A stretch of DNA of 64,000 nucleotides from Mytilus trossulus (taxonomy: Eukaryota; Mollusca; Bivalvia; Mytilida; Mytilidae): contig NC_086384.1 of the NCBI RefSeq assembly GCF_036588685.1, positions 16,196,195-16,260,194 on the forward strand, written 5' to 3'. Under the pieces are notes generated by a model. It was given only the letters and a program-made list of their open reading frames with translations. It was not told the DNA's origin and did not search any database. The translations under genes were made by a program, and so were the position numbers. Of this stretch, positions 41,020 to 52,500 are shown piece after piece; position 1 is the first letter of the stretch, and each line of letters starts with the position of its first letter.

Positions 41020-42290
41020 TCGTGATATGTAACTACATGTATAAGTGATTTACTATGCAGCTATATATATATATATTTATATTAGGATTTACATAATAAA
41101 GTGTAAATATGGTCAGTTTTGGATGATGCTGTTACATATGGTCAGTTTTGGTTGATGCGGACAAATATGGTCAGATTTCATGGTTTTGGTTGATGCGGAC
41201 AAATAATTTTGTTATATCCATGAGCATGATGAGTCAGTCTGAGATATCAAAACTACTGAAATTAGTTTAAGATTCAAAGTTTTGATTAAAAAGAGGACAT
41301 GCTGGCACTTTAAACTGATGAGAGCATAATTTTGTTTTCCAATGTTGCTTTCCTTCATATTGAACAATCCATCCTGATGTAAAAATATAAGCACGCGTAA
41401 TATAAAATTCTACTCAGAACAATATTCCCCAATATTCATGCAATAACCCTATAATATAGATCATTTGTATGATAATGATTATACACTCCATCCTTACATA
41501 AAAATATTACAGATTTACTATGCGACTATAAGAGTTGTATAAAAAAGAGCAAATATGGTCAGTTTTGGTTGATGTGGTCAAATATGGTCAGTTTTGGTTG
41601 ATGCTGTCAAATGTGGTCAGTTTTGATTGATACAGACAAATAATTTTGTTACACGAGTCAGTCTGAGGTATGAAAACTACTGATATTTGTTTCTGATGCG
41701 ATATTTTGAATAAAAATAGGAAACGCTGGCACCCTCAATTAATGCGAAAAAATAATTTGTGGTCATTGATTTCCAATATTGCAGTCATTTATATACTATA
41801 GTCCCTCTTGAACTAAAATTACAACTGAATTGCTGTGCAGCTATATAGATTTACTTAATAAAAAGCAAATATGGTAAATTTTGGTTGATGCAGTCAAAAG
41901 ATTTTATTACACGACTCAGTCTGAAGTATACAAACTACTGATATTTGTTAATGATTCAATATTTTGAATAAAACAAGAACATGCTCATTGGAGGATAAAG
42001 GGGAGGGGGTCCAGGGGTTGGAACCCCACTTTTTTTTAACATCAATGCATACGAATGGGAGCATATAGTTGGACCCCCAGCCATATATAAATTGATGTGA
42101 ACAATTACATTTTTTCCAAAATTGCTGTTACTTGTATATTACAGTCCCTTTAGACCTAGAATTAAAACTGGAGTACTGTGCAGCTATTATATAGATTTGC
42201 AGAAAGAAAAAGCAAATAAAGGCAATTTAGATTGATGCGGTCAAAAGATTTTTGTTAAACAGGTCGTCCGAGGTATGAAAACTACTCCTA
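41020..42290 (+). repeat. Degenerate tandem array of about 330-450 bp units, four copies
   Basis: Each unit has the order CTATATAGATTTAC-like, one to three copies of AAATATGGTCAGTTTTGG with TTGATGCGG, then CAGTCTGAG-TATGAAAACTACT, then TTTGATTAAAAAGAGGACATG-like sequence and a TCCATCCT or AGTCCCT block. Units start near 41040, 41515, 41838 and 42178. A short GC-rich insert (about 41990-42085) interrupts the third. Confidence 0.6.
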
Positions 42291-42439
42291 AACAGATATT
42301 ATGTTGGTTATTGAGGTCTGATAATTTTGTTATGTGATAATGAGCCATCCTGACTCTCAGAATAACAAATGTAAAACAATTCAAATAATAATGCCCCCCC
42401 CTAATACTAACGGACTAATGTATGTACAAAAATTGAGAG

Positions 42440-42555
42440 AAAAACAAAAATTTATGTAACACATCAACAAAAGAAAATCACTGAATTACATGCTCCTAAC
42501 TTGGAATAGGCACATACAGGCAGAATATGGCGGGGTTAACATGTTAAACATTTTC
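42440..42555 (+). repeat. Fragment of dispersed repeat R5
   Basis: CATCAACAAAAGAAAATCAC, TGCTCCTAACTTGGAATAGG and GGCGGGGTTAACATGTT correspond to the R5 end at 8038-8095. It is directly followed by the 42561-42758 MITE. Confidence 0.5.
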
Positions 42556-42560
42556 TCTAA

Positions 42561-42758
42561 GGCAGCAACCATTTGATTTTCGGGGGGGGGGGGGGGGGGG
42601 GGGGGGGCTATGTTTTGTTTTTTCTGTACCAACTTTTTTATCTTTTTTTTTAGCAACAAACCGAAAACAATTTTTTCTTTCAATTTAAGAATTACATATA
42701 GTTAAAAAAAAAAACAACATAGTCCCTCTTCCCCCCGAAAATCAAATGGTTGCTGCCT
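42561..42758. mobile_element. 198-bp Harbinger-like MITE with TAA target duplication and a 26-G run
   Basis: The ends are GGCAGCAACCATTTGATTTT and its exact reverse complement, flanked by TAA on both sides (42558-42560 and 42759-42761). Both arms continue with a G run (26 uninterrupted G at 42582-42607, shorter on the right arm) and a CTATGTT block, so the whole element is close to a perfect foldback. A 3-bp TAA duplication with GG-starting ends suggests PIF/Harbinger (inference). Confidence 0.8.
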
Positions 42759-42874
42759 AAGTCTTACCGATTATAAATCTGAAATAAAACCGGCAAAATA
42801 GCAAAACTCTATATAATTTAAATCGCTTTTTTACCCAACCCTTTATATTAAGACAAAGTGTTCTTAAAACTTAT

Positions 42875-43095
42875 AAATCAACTCTAGCCCTAGAATTTAC
42901 AAATCAATTTTAGCCGCAGAATTTATAAATCGATTTTAGCCGTAGAATTTATAAATCAATTCTGTCCGTAGAATTTATAAAAATCAATTTTAGCCGTAGA
43001 ATTTTTAAATCAATTTTAGCCGTAGAATTTATAAATCAATTCTGGCCGTAGAATATATAAAAATCAATTCTAGCCGTAGAATTAGAAATCAATTC
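42875..43095 (+). repeat. 26-bp minisatellite A, about eight copies
   Basis: The unit is TAGCCGTAGAATTTATAAAT followed by CAATTT, repeated with small length changes (an extra AAA in two units) and substitutions such as TCTGTCC or TCTAGCC for TTTAGCC. Confidence 0.75.
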
Positions 43096-43290
43096 TAACC
43101 GTAGAACTGTTCTAGAAGTAGAACTGACTAAATAATTGGTCAGTTCTAGCTAGAACTGTCTAAAACTGGTCTAGGGTAGAACTGTCAGGATCAGTTCTAG
43201 GTAGAACAGTTCTAACCTAGAACTGACTAAAAGGTGTCAGGCGGACAGTTCTACGTACTGTTCTAGAACAGTTCTCCTGACAGATTTAAT
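43095..43290. repeat. Cluster of direct and inverted GTTCTAG words
   Basis: AGAACTG and CAGTTCT alternate at least ten times, many joined as CAGTTCTAGNTAGAACTG-type palindromes. It directly follows minisatellite A and may be its derivative or a foldback element end. Confidence 0.55.
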
Positions 43291-43364
43291 GAGAGGTTAG
43301 AAGTGATCTCCACTGTATAGTGATAAAAAGTGGCTCATAGATATATAAAACTAATTATGGATTA

Positions 43365-43560
43365 CTTGTATATTTTAAAAACTCTCCATTCACAATTTGT
43401 GAAAGTAAACCATTATCTATATCGGTCAAAGTACGGCCTTCAACACAGAGCCTTGCCTCACACAGAATAGCAAGCTGTAAAGGGCCCAAAAATTGACAAA
43501 TATAAAACCATCCAAACAAGAAAACAAACTGTCTACTATATAGGGAAAAAACGAGAAACA
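43365..43560 (-). repeat. Dispersed repeat family R4, minus-strand copy
   Basis: On the minus strand it reads GGGCCCTTTACAGCTTGC, GTGTGAGGCAAGGCTCTG and GAAGGCCGTACTTTGACCG, matching 5285-5345. The open frame across it is repeat-derived. Confidence 0.6.
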
Positions 43561-44455
43561 TTTATGAACCACATCAACAAACGCAACCATTTTAGTATGC
43601 AAACTTTGTATATATAATTTTATATTGTATTTTAGTTCTAATAATCAGAAGAGACATCATGATAACAGGAATATGAAAAAAATGAAGTATAATAAATGTT
43701 CTCTTTACATTTTGCGCCAATTCCATAACAATAATCGAAATACTTGTTTTTGACTCGCCTAACTTGAAATGCATAAAGTTTAAACTATATTTCGAATCTG
43801 TTTCGTCTTTTTACATATTAACTATAATTCTTATTATTAATACAGTATTATTTCAGTTTTTCTTTATTTCGTCATATTTATAAACAATCATATGGGACTG
43901 TATATTGTCGGTTAAATTTAATTTTAATAAGGATGGATTCTTGTGATGTTTCAGTCTCGTTGATTTCTCGTTCTGGAATTATTTTCAAACATTTTAAACC
44001 AGTAAAAAATATCAATGAATTTGAAAAAAATCATAATCAAATTAAACTATAATAGTATTTTAGGTCATTTTTTTCAAATTGTTCCACTTTATATCTTAAG
44101 TAAAAGTATTAAAAAAAATCATTGTGAAACTGATTTTTTTCTTCTTCATGTTAATAGCCAAAATAAATGGGTAGAAATTGATTTAAAAAAAAATCATAAA
44201 ACGGGATACTTTCAAATAGCCATAACAAAAAGTAGAAGTGCACCACCTTTTGATTATTTCTTCGTCAAATACTTTCTTACATTCATATACATATAAATCC
44301 AAAAATCAAGTTAAGAATAAAAGTTTTATTTTAGAAATGTTTGACTCCTAAAGTGTACACTCTTAATAAATAAAGTTACAAAAAATATATAAGTGCAAAT
44401 ATAATTTATAAACCATATACATATTTAAACATACCATATACATGTACATATGTAA
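43561..44455. other. AT-rich intergenic DNA without recognised features
   Basis: Contains only AT-rich open frames (for example 44015-44296, very rich in Ile, Lys, Asn and Phe), which I attribute to composition. Confidence 0.45.
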
Positions 44456-44460
44456 GCATT

Positions 44461-44995
44461 TGCGACTAATATCTGAACAATGCTGTTGCGACAAATATTT
44501 GAACAATGTTGTTGCGACAAATATTTGAACAATGTTGTTGCGACAAATATTTGAACAATGTTGTTGCGACCAATATTTCAACAATGTTGAGGCGACTAAA
44601 ATCTGAACAATATTGTTGCGACTAAAATCTGAACAATGTTGTTGCGACTAAAATCTGAACAATGTTGTTGCGACTAAAATATGAACAATTTTGTTGCGAC
44701 TAAAATCTGAACAATGTTGTTGCGACTAAAATCTGAACAATGTTGTTGCGACTTAAATCTGAACAATGTTGTTGCGACTAAAATCTGAACAATGTTGTTG
44801 CGACCAATATTTGAACAATGTTGTTGCGACCAATATATGAACAATGTTGTTGCGACCAATATTTGAACAATGTTGTTGCGACCAATATCTCAGTGAACAA
44901 TGTTGTTGCGACCAATACATGAACAACGTTGTTCATAACATTGCGACTGATATCTGAACAATGTTGTTGTGACTAATATCTTAACAATCCATGTT
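44461..44995 (+). repeat. 26-bp minisatellite B, about twenty copies
   Basis: The unit is GTTGTTGCGACNAATATNTG followed by AACAAT. Variants are ordered in blocks: first about four AAATATTTG units, then about nine TAAAATCTG units, then about five CAATATTTG units, with a disturbed end (44885-44995) that carries an insertion and an inverted piece. Because 26 is not a multiple of 3 the array gives overlapping minus-strand frames, which are not genes. Confidence 0.88.
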
Positions 44996-45194
44996 CTATT
45001 CCTTCTTGATAAAACCAATGTGTGTAAATAGTTTTTTGAGAGATGCAGTTGAAGTAAACAGTGGTCTAGCAATGCCTTAAATATCCAAATCCATTAGAAT
45101 CTTCTGACCAAGAGAAAAATCCCAGAGAATTGCACGAACGCCAAATCGAGCTAGACAAAGTGCATCGACTATACATGTAGAAATAACTATGAAG

Positions 45195-45731
45195 TTAAAA
45201 ATTATTCTGCACTTTTTGAACGTACTTTTCAAAATTTTCGTGTGTACACTTCGTATATGGTTTTATATGTCCATTCCATGCATGGCTGGCTACGACACCT
45301 TTCATAAACTTATCTTCTTTTGAATGGATTCTTTGTGAATCAGGAACACGTGCTGATTTTGTATTAGAAAGTCTATTTACAAGAGATTGCATATCGTTCG
45401 TAGACATTTCTTTCTTTCCTATAAATCGAGCCTTTATGTGGTGATTTGAGCGGGTTTTGAAAATGTCATGAGCACTGCGGTTTGGCATCTTAAGCTCATC
45501 GTCTGTATGTTGTCTTTTTGGTTTTGAAAGTCTTTCACACAATTCTTTAATTTCAAATTGGGACACAGTTTCAAATCCGGCATATCTGTCACTCATTTTT
45601 GAATAATCTGGTAAATTTCTTGGAGGTTCGATAAGTTTTTTCTTTGGTATAATGTCTGTGTGCGTTAGTCCTATTTCTACGTATAACATGACTAAATGAA
45701 TATTTCCTTCTTTTTTTCTATCCAGTAACAA
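45195..45731 (-). CDS. Uncharacterised 178-codon ORF, possibly a terminal exon
   Basis: The longest unexplained frame between the GPCR and the 49-64 kb gene. It opens from TTG at 45731; the first ATG is at codon 15, and M-S-D-R-Y-A-G-F starts at about codon 46. The predicted protein is hydrophilic and rich in Lys, Arg, Ser and Glu, with two similar segments (F-E-I-K-E-L-C-E-R-L-S-K-P-K and D-M-Q-S-L-V-N-R-L-S-N-T-K) about 65 residues apart, so it may hold a short repeated motif. No signal peptide or membrane helix. An ACTGGATAG just before codon 5 could be a splice acceptor. No domain is recognised; composition is less AT-biased than the surroundings, which favours real coding sequence. Confidence 0.5.
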   Translation of the reverse strand: MLLDRKKEGNIHLVMLYVEIGLTHTDIIPKKKLIEPPRNLPDYSKMSDRYAGFETVSQFEIKELCERLSKPKRQHTDDELKMPNRSAHDIFKTRSNHHIKARFIGKKEMSTNDMQSLVNRLSNTKSARVPDSQRIHSKEDKFMKGVVASHAWNGHIKPYTKCTHENFEKYVQKVQNNF

Positions 45732-45739
45732 ATATTACT

Positions 45740-48190
45740 AAGTTAGAAGCACTTTTATTGAACACGTTTTTATAATGTTATTCAATATTTCGGTAGCGTT
45801 TTAATAATTCATTTAAGTATTTTCCATTGAATCATTTTCTTGATGAAATATGCGAGTTGTTTAAAACTAAAACATCTATTTTTAAACCACAGTCTGAAAC
45901 AATTGCAAATCGTTAAAAGTATATATTCTTTATGATGAAATAATGATCCACAATGATTTTAAATAGTTATATTTGGTGTCTAAATATAATATGTTTCAAT
46001 CAGATAATAATAAACAACTAATGCAAAAGATAAAGCCATATACAAAAATGTATGAAACACCCATTTAAACGGATATGAAACGGCGTGCATACGTCAGGGT
46101 TACAAATGTATCCCGTTATTGTTTCAGTTATATAATTGTTTATTCAAATTAAATGTTAAAAGAACACAATCACAACAGATTTCAAACCGATAAAATTTAC
46201 ACCCATATTGAAAATTTAATATTCATTTAGTTTTTATTTTAGATACCAGGCCATTGTGTTTAAATTTGTGAACATATGAAATTAAACCACATTGTTACAT
46301 GTATATGGTAACCGCAGTACCAAAGTATACGCGATTGTTGTTTTTTCGGTTTTCCTAATGAAGTCACGAAATGTGAAGTATTATCTGTTAAACTAGATAC
46401 CCTAAGGAACATTTTGTAAAAGTTTGAAGATATTTGGCCCGGTATAGTTTCAGAGGAGAAGATTTTTTAAATAGGTTACGATGACAGACTACGACGGACG
46501 ACGGACAATGACGGACGCCAATTGATGACATAAGCTCACATAGGGCCCTTCATGCCCCGGTGAGCTTAAAATTGTAGTTCTTAGAATATACTATTACATT
46601 ATCCCCCTCTTATATGAAGCTCTCAGAAAAAATAAATAGCTGTCTCATTCGAAAACCACGGTGATGGGGCAACTATCACTTCAAAGGGGTGCCAGGATTA
46701 TGTTTTTTTTTGTGTCTGAGTCAGAGTATTCTTAGCGCAAAGCGCGATCAATTTCTTTTTGTTTTTCGACGCTATATACGGTTAAGGTTAAATCCTAAAT
46801 CATGAAAATTTTATTTTATACAGTTTACACTTAGATATAAACGCATGATAGTAAACTTCATATATAGCACCTATTGCTGGCTGGTATAAACTACCAAGTC
46901 CATTATATTTGGTTTTGTTTTTTTCTGGGTTTGCTCTGACTTTAGACTTTGATTCTAGACAGTCAAATACGCAGTATGCATTTGACTTAAAAAAAAAATT
47001 GGTGCCATTTTGTTAATTCATTTAGAAGCAGGAGGCGAAAGGCACCAAAGAAACATCCAAACTCATAAGTTAAAGACTAACTAATAACACCAAAATGTAT
47101 TTTTTTCTTCGAAAACATGATTAACTGAAGAATAATAGAACCATGATGTATAGCCACACTACATCTAATCCCTGAATAACAGTCAATGGAACATTGACTT
47201 AGAAATGAGGATGGGGGCAGGACATTATTCGGAACCTGTATTTATAAGTTGATGAAAATTTGCATATAGGCTATTTTTTACCTGATTAAATCAAATATGT
47301 AATAAAAAAATATACCTTCATGTGCTATTTATTGAGTAAAATGAGGTCGAAATTTTGTATATTTGCTCGAAATTCAGATTTGTATCCGTATTTTCTTTTT
47401 CGAAAGAAAGACATAACTTTTTAAAGACAAATTGTTTTTGTTAAATAATCGGTATATGGACTTTATAAGTATCATTAAAATTATGCAAACTTTATTCAGA
47501 AATAACTCATGTTTATCAAATGTTCTTGAGTAGAGGAAAAAACGTCATTTTTTGCTGCATGTTTATCAAAAAAAAAACCAAAAAAAAATGCGCTATTTAC
47601 AGTTTTATAAAATTTGGTCACATAATCTCCTTGCAAAATGAAACAAATTACTGTTTTAAAAAATTGGTGTCAATGCACTCGTTTTCAAATTAAATCGGAT
47701 TGAATGACAAAAATCAGTCGAAAAATGCATCTTTTCCCGATATGTCATAGTTTGACGTCGCGAAAATAACATTTTACGTTAGAAACGTCATTACCTACCC
47801 CGTAACTGTATCGTATGCCCTTAAGCTCGGGATTTTGGAATTGATCCTTTAGGGATGCGGGGATTCTTTTTTTTCGAATTTCGGGATGTCGGGATTTCAT
47901 GTTTTTAAGGCGGTTTTCTGGATCAGGACCTCTCCAACCCACTCAGGGATGTATTTAGGTGACATTAAAAAAGATATAGAATTTAAAACTGATACTATGA
48001 GTCATAAGAGCATTAGTTTAGAAACAAAAAAGGATAACAATGTTTATAGGTTAGCTACTTTTCGAGATACTAGTATATACTTTTCTAAATGACGGGAAAA
48101 CGCCGACTCGGACTTTTACCTTATACTTAAATTTGCATTGATATTATTAGGATCTTAAATCGAAAGGAATGAAATCTAGAATCTGCTTAA
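45740..48190. repeat. Intergenic DNA with scattered short repeats
   Basis: No gene supported. A bivalve-type repeat with CTAGATACCCTAAGGAAC, TTTGAAGATATTTGGCCCGG, a GACGACGGACGAC-like block and GATGACATAAGCTCACATAG lies at about 46370-46570. An R9-related GGGAT-rich block lies at about 47800-47940. The rest is AT-rich. Confidence 0.5.
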
Positions 48191-48196
48191 AGGAGT

Positions 48197-48773
48197 AGGT
48201 CCGGTAAGGACCGATTTTGGCTTCAAATTTTAGGTTCATCTGACAAAAGATTTTGACCACTTTTTAAACACTTATTTTAAGTGTCTATTTCATTTGTATC
48301 AAGTAGTTTATGTGAAAGATTTTAACTGATTTTGTCATTAAAAACTATCTGGTTCAAGCTCAAATATGAAAAATCTTCCCAATATGCCGAAAATTGTCAC
48401 TTTTCAGATGGTTTTTGTCAACTTGAAATGAAAGTGGCCACATCCGTGTTCATCCTTAGACTTTATATATGTTATGTATTATCATCAAACACAACTTACA
48501 TTTCAATATTAAGGATGAACACGAATGCGGCCACTTTCGTTTTACACGCAAACCGTCTATAATGTAACTAAAATGATAGAATTGTGAAGATTTCAGTAAT
48601 TTAGCATGACTTTATGGTACGAGTACCCGATATATGTGCATTGTATTGTCATAAACAGCCCATATTTATGTAGCAGAAGCATTCTACTGTCCAATAAAAA
48701 CCTCAAAGTTAACAATTTAACAATTTTGTAAAACTGCTATATTTTGGGGCCAAAAAGGGGTCTTACTGGACCT
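48197..48773. mobile_element. 577-bp foldback-type repeat with inverted ends
   Basis: The left end is AGGTCCGGTAAGGACC and the right end, inverted, AGGTCCAGTAAGACCC, both followed by TTTTGGC-type sequence. A second, internal inverted pair occurs at about 48426-48458 and 48510-48542 (AAAGTGGCCACATCCGTGTT against its near-complement). The 76-codon frame across the internal pair is a by-product. Confidence 0.62.
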
Positions 48774-49314
48774 TGTCCTTTTGGTTAATGACTTTTTATA
48801 AGTTATTGAAGTCTTATATGACAAGAAAATTAGTGGCATGTGACATAGTATTTTACTCTGTATCGTAGTAAAAAAAACCAAGGAGTCCGAACATCTGACA
48901 AACATTCTTTAACCCGAACAAAGTAAATCATTAAAATGAAAATATCAGAAAATAAACGAATCACCTGAATAAAATATCTCACCATATTGTTTTAAAATAA
49001 CTTCAAGATATCTTGATATATAGTTTATTTCAAACCAAAAGCAATACAGCTTATAGGTATCTTAAATTTCTACAAAATTAACTCTTGTCATCCGTTGATA
49101 TGATAATCTTATTGTTTAAATTTCATTAATTTGATTAATTATGAAATAATCATTCTTCAGTTTCTCAATAACTGAAACTGTGATGTTTTGTTATTTGTAA
49201 ACAATAATGAAACAAGGTATAACAAACATACCATAGATGGAGTTATTAAGCGATATTTACAAAAGACTAACAGACACTAAATAAATACAACAGGTCTAAG
49301 GTTTAGTTATTATA

Positions 49315-49592
49315 TTAAAGTTTGAGCACAACGCTTTTAGTTAAATATAGTCCATTCATCCCAACAGCTGTAATTGTTGTATACATAGACATTCCTTTGG
49401 TAATTTTGACACGAAGTGGGACATGCATTATAAGATATTCATTTGTAGTCTCCTGCCACTGAATAATGTCAGCGCCATACAAAGCTGTTCCAACAGACAC
49501 TTCATAAAACAAAGAGAATGAGGACGTGAACACTTTAGTCCATGTAACTGTCAGTGTACGATTCTTCTCAGAAAGTTTTACTCCCGTGGTGT
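49315..49592 (-). CDS. Terminal coding exon of the FN3-like gene
   Basis: CCTTTTAG precedes 49592. The exon encodes D-T-T-G-V-K-L-S, a last beta-sandwich-like stretch (V-T-W-T-K-V, S-L-F-Y-E-V-S-V-G-T, T-I-T-A-V-G-M-N-G-L) and stops at TAA 49317-49315 after V-V-L-K-L. No hydrophobic anchor follows. A TTTATT (AATAAA on the coding strand) at 49024-49029 could be the poly(A) signal. Confidence 0.8.
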
Positions 49593-52500
49593 CTAAAAGG
49601 AAAAAAATATATTTATATAAAGATATGTTTAATTGTTTTCAACGAATGATTAAACGATTCTAGAACTACAATATTCACAACATGTTTAAAATTTTGAATA
49701 AGTTGATAACGATATATATGGCATGGCATAATTATCACCATACTATTCACTTTGGATACATAATTTCATTTTGAATAAATTAAAACTAACAGTACCGTTT
49801 GTATATCATGCTTATTTATGGCAATTCGAGACCAAACTTATGTTTTTTAGCCTCAGTTATTATTTATATACCTGCAATAATAGGAGTTTCTGTGAATATC
49901 GTTAAATTGGTTGTAACAGGTTCACTAGATAGAAATGCAGAATTAATTGCTGAAACCGAGGCTAATAATGGCCCATCGTGTAGCTCCAATCCCTTCAAAC
50001 TACAGTACACCATTCCACTGTGTTCGAATAGTAATGTTCTCGAAATGGACACACTATTCTCTTGGTTTTCAACGTGAACCTTTCAATAAAAAAATAATAA
50101 ATTAGAATACTTCATAAATATACAAGTTTCTGACTTTTATAAAGAAAAACCTTTCTGGGTAATTATTCGGTCTTTTGTCTTATTTTGCAAATGAATAGAA
50201 TCTACAACCTCCTACAATTGAGGCGATCGGCCACAACAACAAGACCACAGAAGCAGTTCGTCGACGAATAGATGCAGTAACTTACAGTACTTTAAATGAG
50301 TACACATTTGTTAATAGTATCGGCGCTTGTATAAATATGTTATTATTCCTTTTTTCGTCATATGGTTGTATATCTTATCCAATATTACAAATGAAGTGTT
50401 GTATATCGTTATCAATTTAAATGTTTGTTTTCTTATTAAGTACTTACAATATACGAGTCCAAGCCTGAAAAATCTTCGAATCCTACCCACTTCAATTTCA
50501 AATTCGTCACGTTTCCTTGGAAATGTGGTTTATTTGGATACTCGTTGTCTGGTAGGTCAAGAACCTCTAGTTGTGCATTATTTGTAGACGGAGGACTGTT
50601 GGATATTGTTACCCCATCTGTAGATCTTAGACTGTGTAAACCTGCATTATTGTGGCATCGAAGGGTCACGTAAACTGTTCTTGATGACAATAACGTGTGG
50701 TCAAACACTTTGGAAACATATGTTAGTTCTAGAGATATTGGAGTGAAAGCCTGTACATCATTGCCTGTTTCACTGAACCCTTCGTAAAAAGACAAATACA
50801 ATGATGTTAAAAGAAAACGATTTGGCATTCTGATTATTTAAAAAAAAACAGTATCATTAAAAATATATAAGAATGAAAATATACTGGTTTTGTGAACAAC
50901 ATGTTTGCTTTAGTATGAACATATAAGAGAAACAGTTACCAAAATTATAACTTTTAAGTGTCGTTTTCATTCACTAGCCCTATCAATTTAACGTGACATT
51001 ACAATAGGAACTGACAGGAAGAGTTGAATTTAACAATACATGACTGTGTATGGTTATGTACCACCAGTTAGAAGCATTTTTGGGTTCCATATCAGTCTTT
51101 TTTCTTATCCGTTGAAACGGAGAGACAATTTTCTCGAAGTTAGATACATATTCGATTTTTCGCCTTACCTACAGCCCATTCACAATGTGACAGTCCTGAC
51201 TCTGGATCTTCCACTTTCCAATTAGCAATTATTTCATCAGTTGTTTGACTGTCTATATCGTAACCTATATGAACAAGGAGAAAAGTAATAACATTTATTT
51301 CAATAGCAACCCATTCTGAAACATAATCCTCTTTCTGCAGATTTATGGTATTTTCTTGTTAGTATAAGTATTACGTTAATGTCATATGTATCTGCGTAGA
51401 ACTGCACTTGTATCTTTATTTAAACCTACATTATTAACACACCTTCAAATCTGCATACAAAATATGCATGCCAAAAAGCCAATTAGACAATAATTTTGAC
51501 ATTTTGAAATTTTTACCAATTATGTCTGTTTTGTTGTCAATATAATGGAATTTGATGCGACTGTCATACAAGTGAGATGTTTAGCTAGCTATAAAACTAG
51601 GTTCAATCCACCATTTTCTACATAAGAAAATGCCTGTACCAAGTCAGGAATATGACAGTTTTTATCCATTCGTTTGATGTGTTTGAGCTTTTGATTTTGC
51701 CATTTGATAAGGGACTTTCCGTTTTGAATTTTTCTCGGAGTTTAGTATATTTTTATTTGACTTTTTAGATCGAAAGACATTATTTTTCATAGTATTGAAG
51801 TATATCCAATGTTTTATAGAGAATGCTTGTACTTGCCCATTCCATCATATACACACTCAATTCGTGGTGGAGTCAAGTCAACCAATAAAGACTCTGCAGT
51901 TGCGATTGCAGACAGTCCTACAGCATTAGTTGCAACAACTGTAACATGTACTTGTGATGTATGGGCCAATGAAATGTTGTAATTGTAGGCAAATGTATTT
52001 AGTCCCACACTTGTATACCTCTGTATTTCTGTACTTCCTTCTTTGTAACCTAACAAATATATAAACGATTTATAAATCTAATGAAGCATCATGTTTGGAT
52101 GATATACAATGAATAAATCTGTAATAAGGACAACGATACTCTCATGAGAAATGACTGAATAATGTGAAGGGAACAATATATTGATGCTTCAAATCTATTA
52201 GCAAACGTTTATATTGATGTTGGTGCGCTTGATTAATAACTCATGTTGCATTCACTTAAATAAAATGTAATTATTAATACTTATTTTATTTTTGCTGGTT
52301 ATTAAACCTACCAATAGCCCATGAATATTCTAGAACTGGACTCTCTTGATCAATAAACTGCCATGACGCATGTATTGATGACCATTCATGTAGCCATACT
52401 GTATTTGATAATACTCGCCCAGAAAGTGTTTTGTCTTCTGATATAACCACCTTGAAAACTTGAATGTTGTCTATTAGAATACCAGTAGTTGCATCCACAC

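Noticed and set aside
44015-44296. 93-codon plus-strand ORF
   Set aside because: Amino-acid content (Ile, Lys, Asn, Phe) follows the AT-rich composition; no motif, no splice context, no similarity to anything recognised.
44461-44995. Regular short repeats resembling a CRISPR array
   Set aside because: Units are directly adjacent with no unique spacers, and the surroundings are eukaryotic.
44363-45072. Several minus-strand ORFs of 60-73 codons
   Set aside because: They lie over or at the edges of the 26-bp minisatellite and read the repeat in shifting frames (Q-Q-H-C-S, N-N-I-V-Q); no independent coding evidence.
50210-50290. GC-richer segment in an intron as a possible extra exon
   Set aside because: No matching acceptor/donor pair keeps phase between the exons ending 50448 and starting 50079, which already join in phase 0.
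51040-51225. Plus-strand 61-codon ORF
   Set aside because: Antisense to the exon 51264-51169 and its intron; a shadow of the FN3-like gene.
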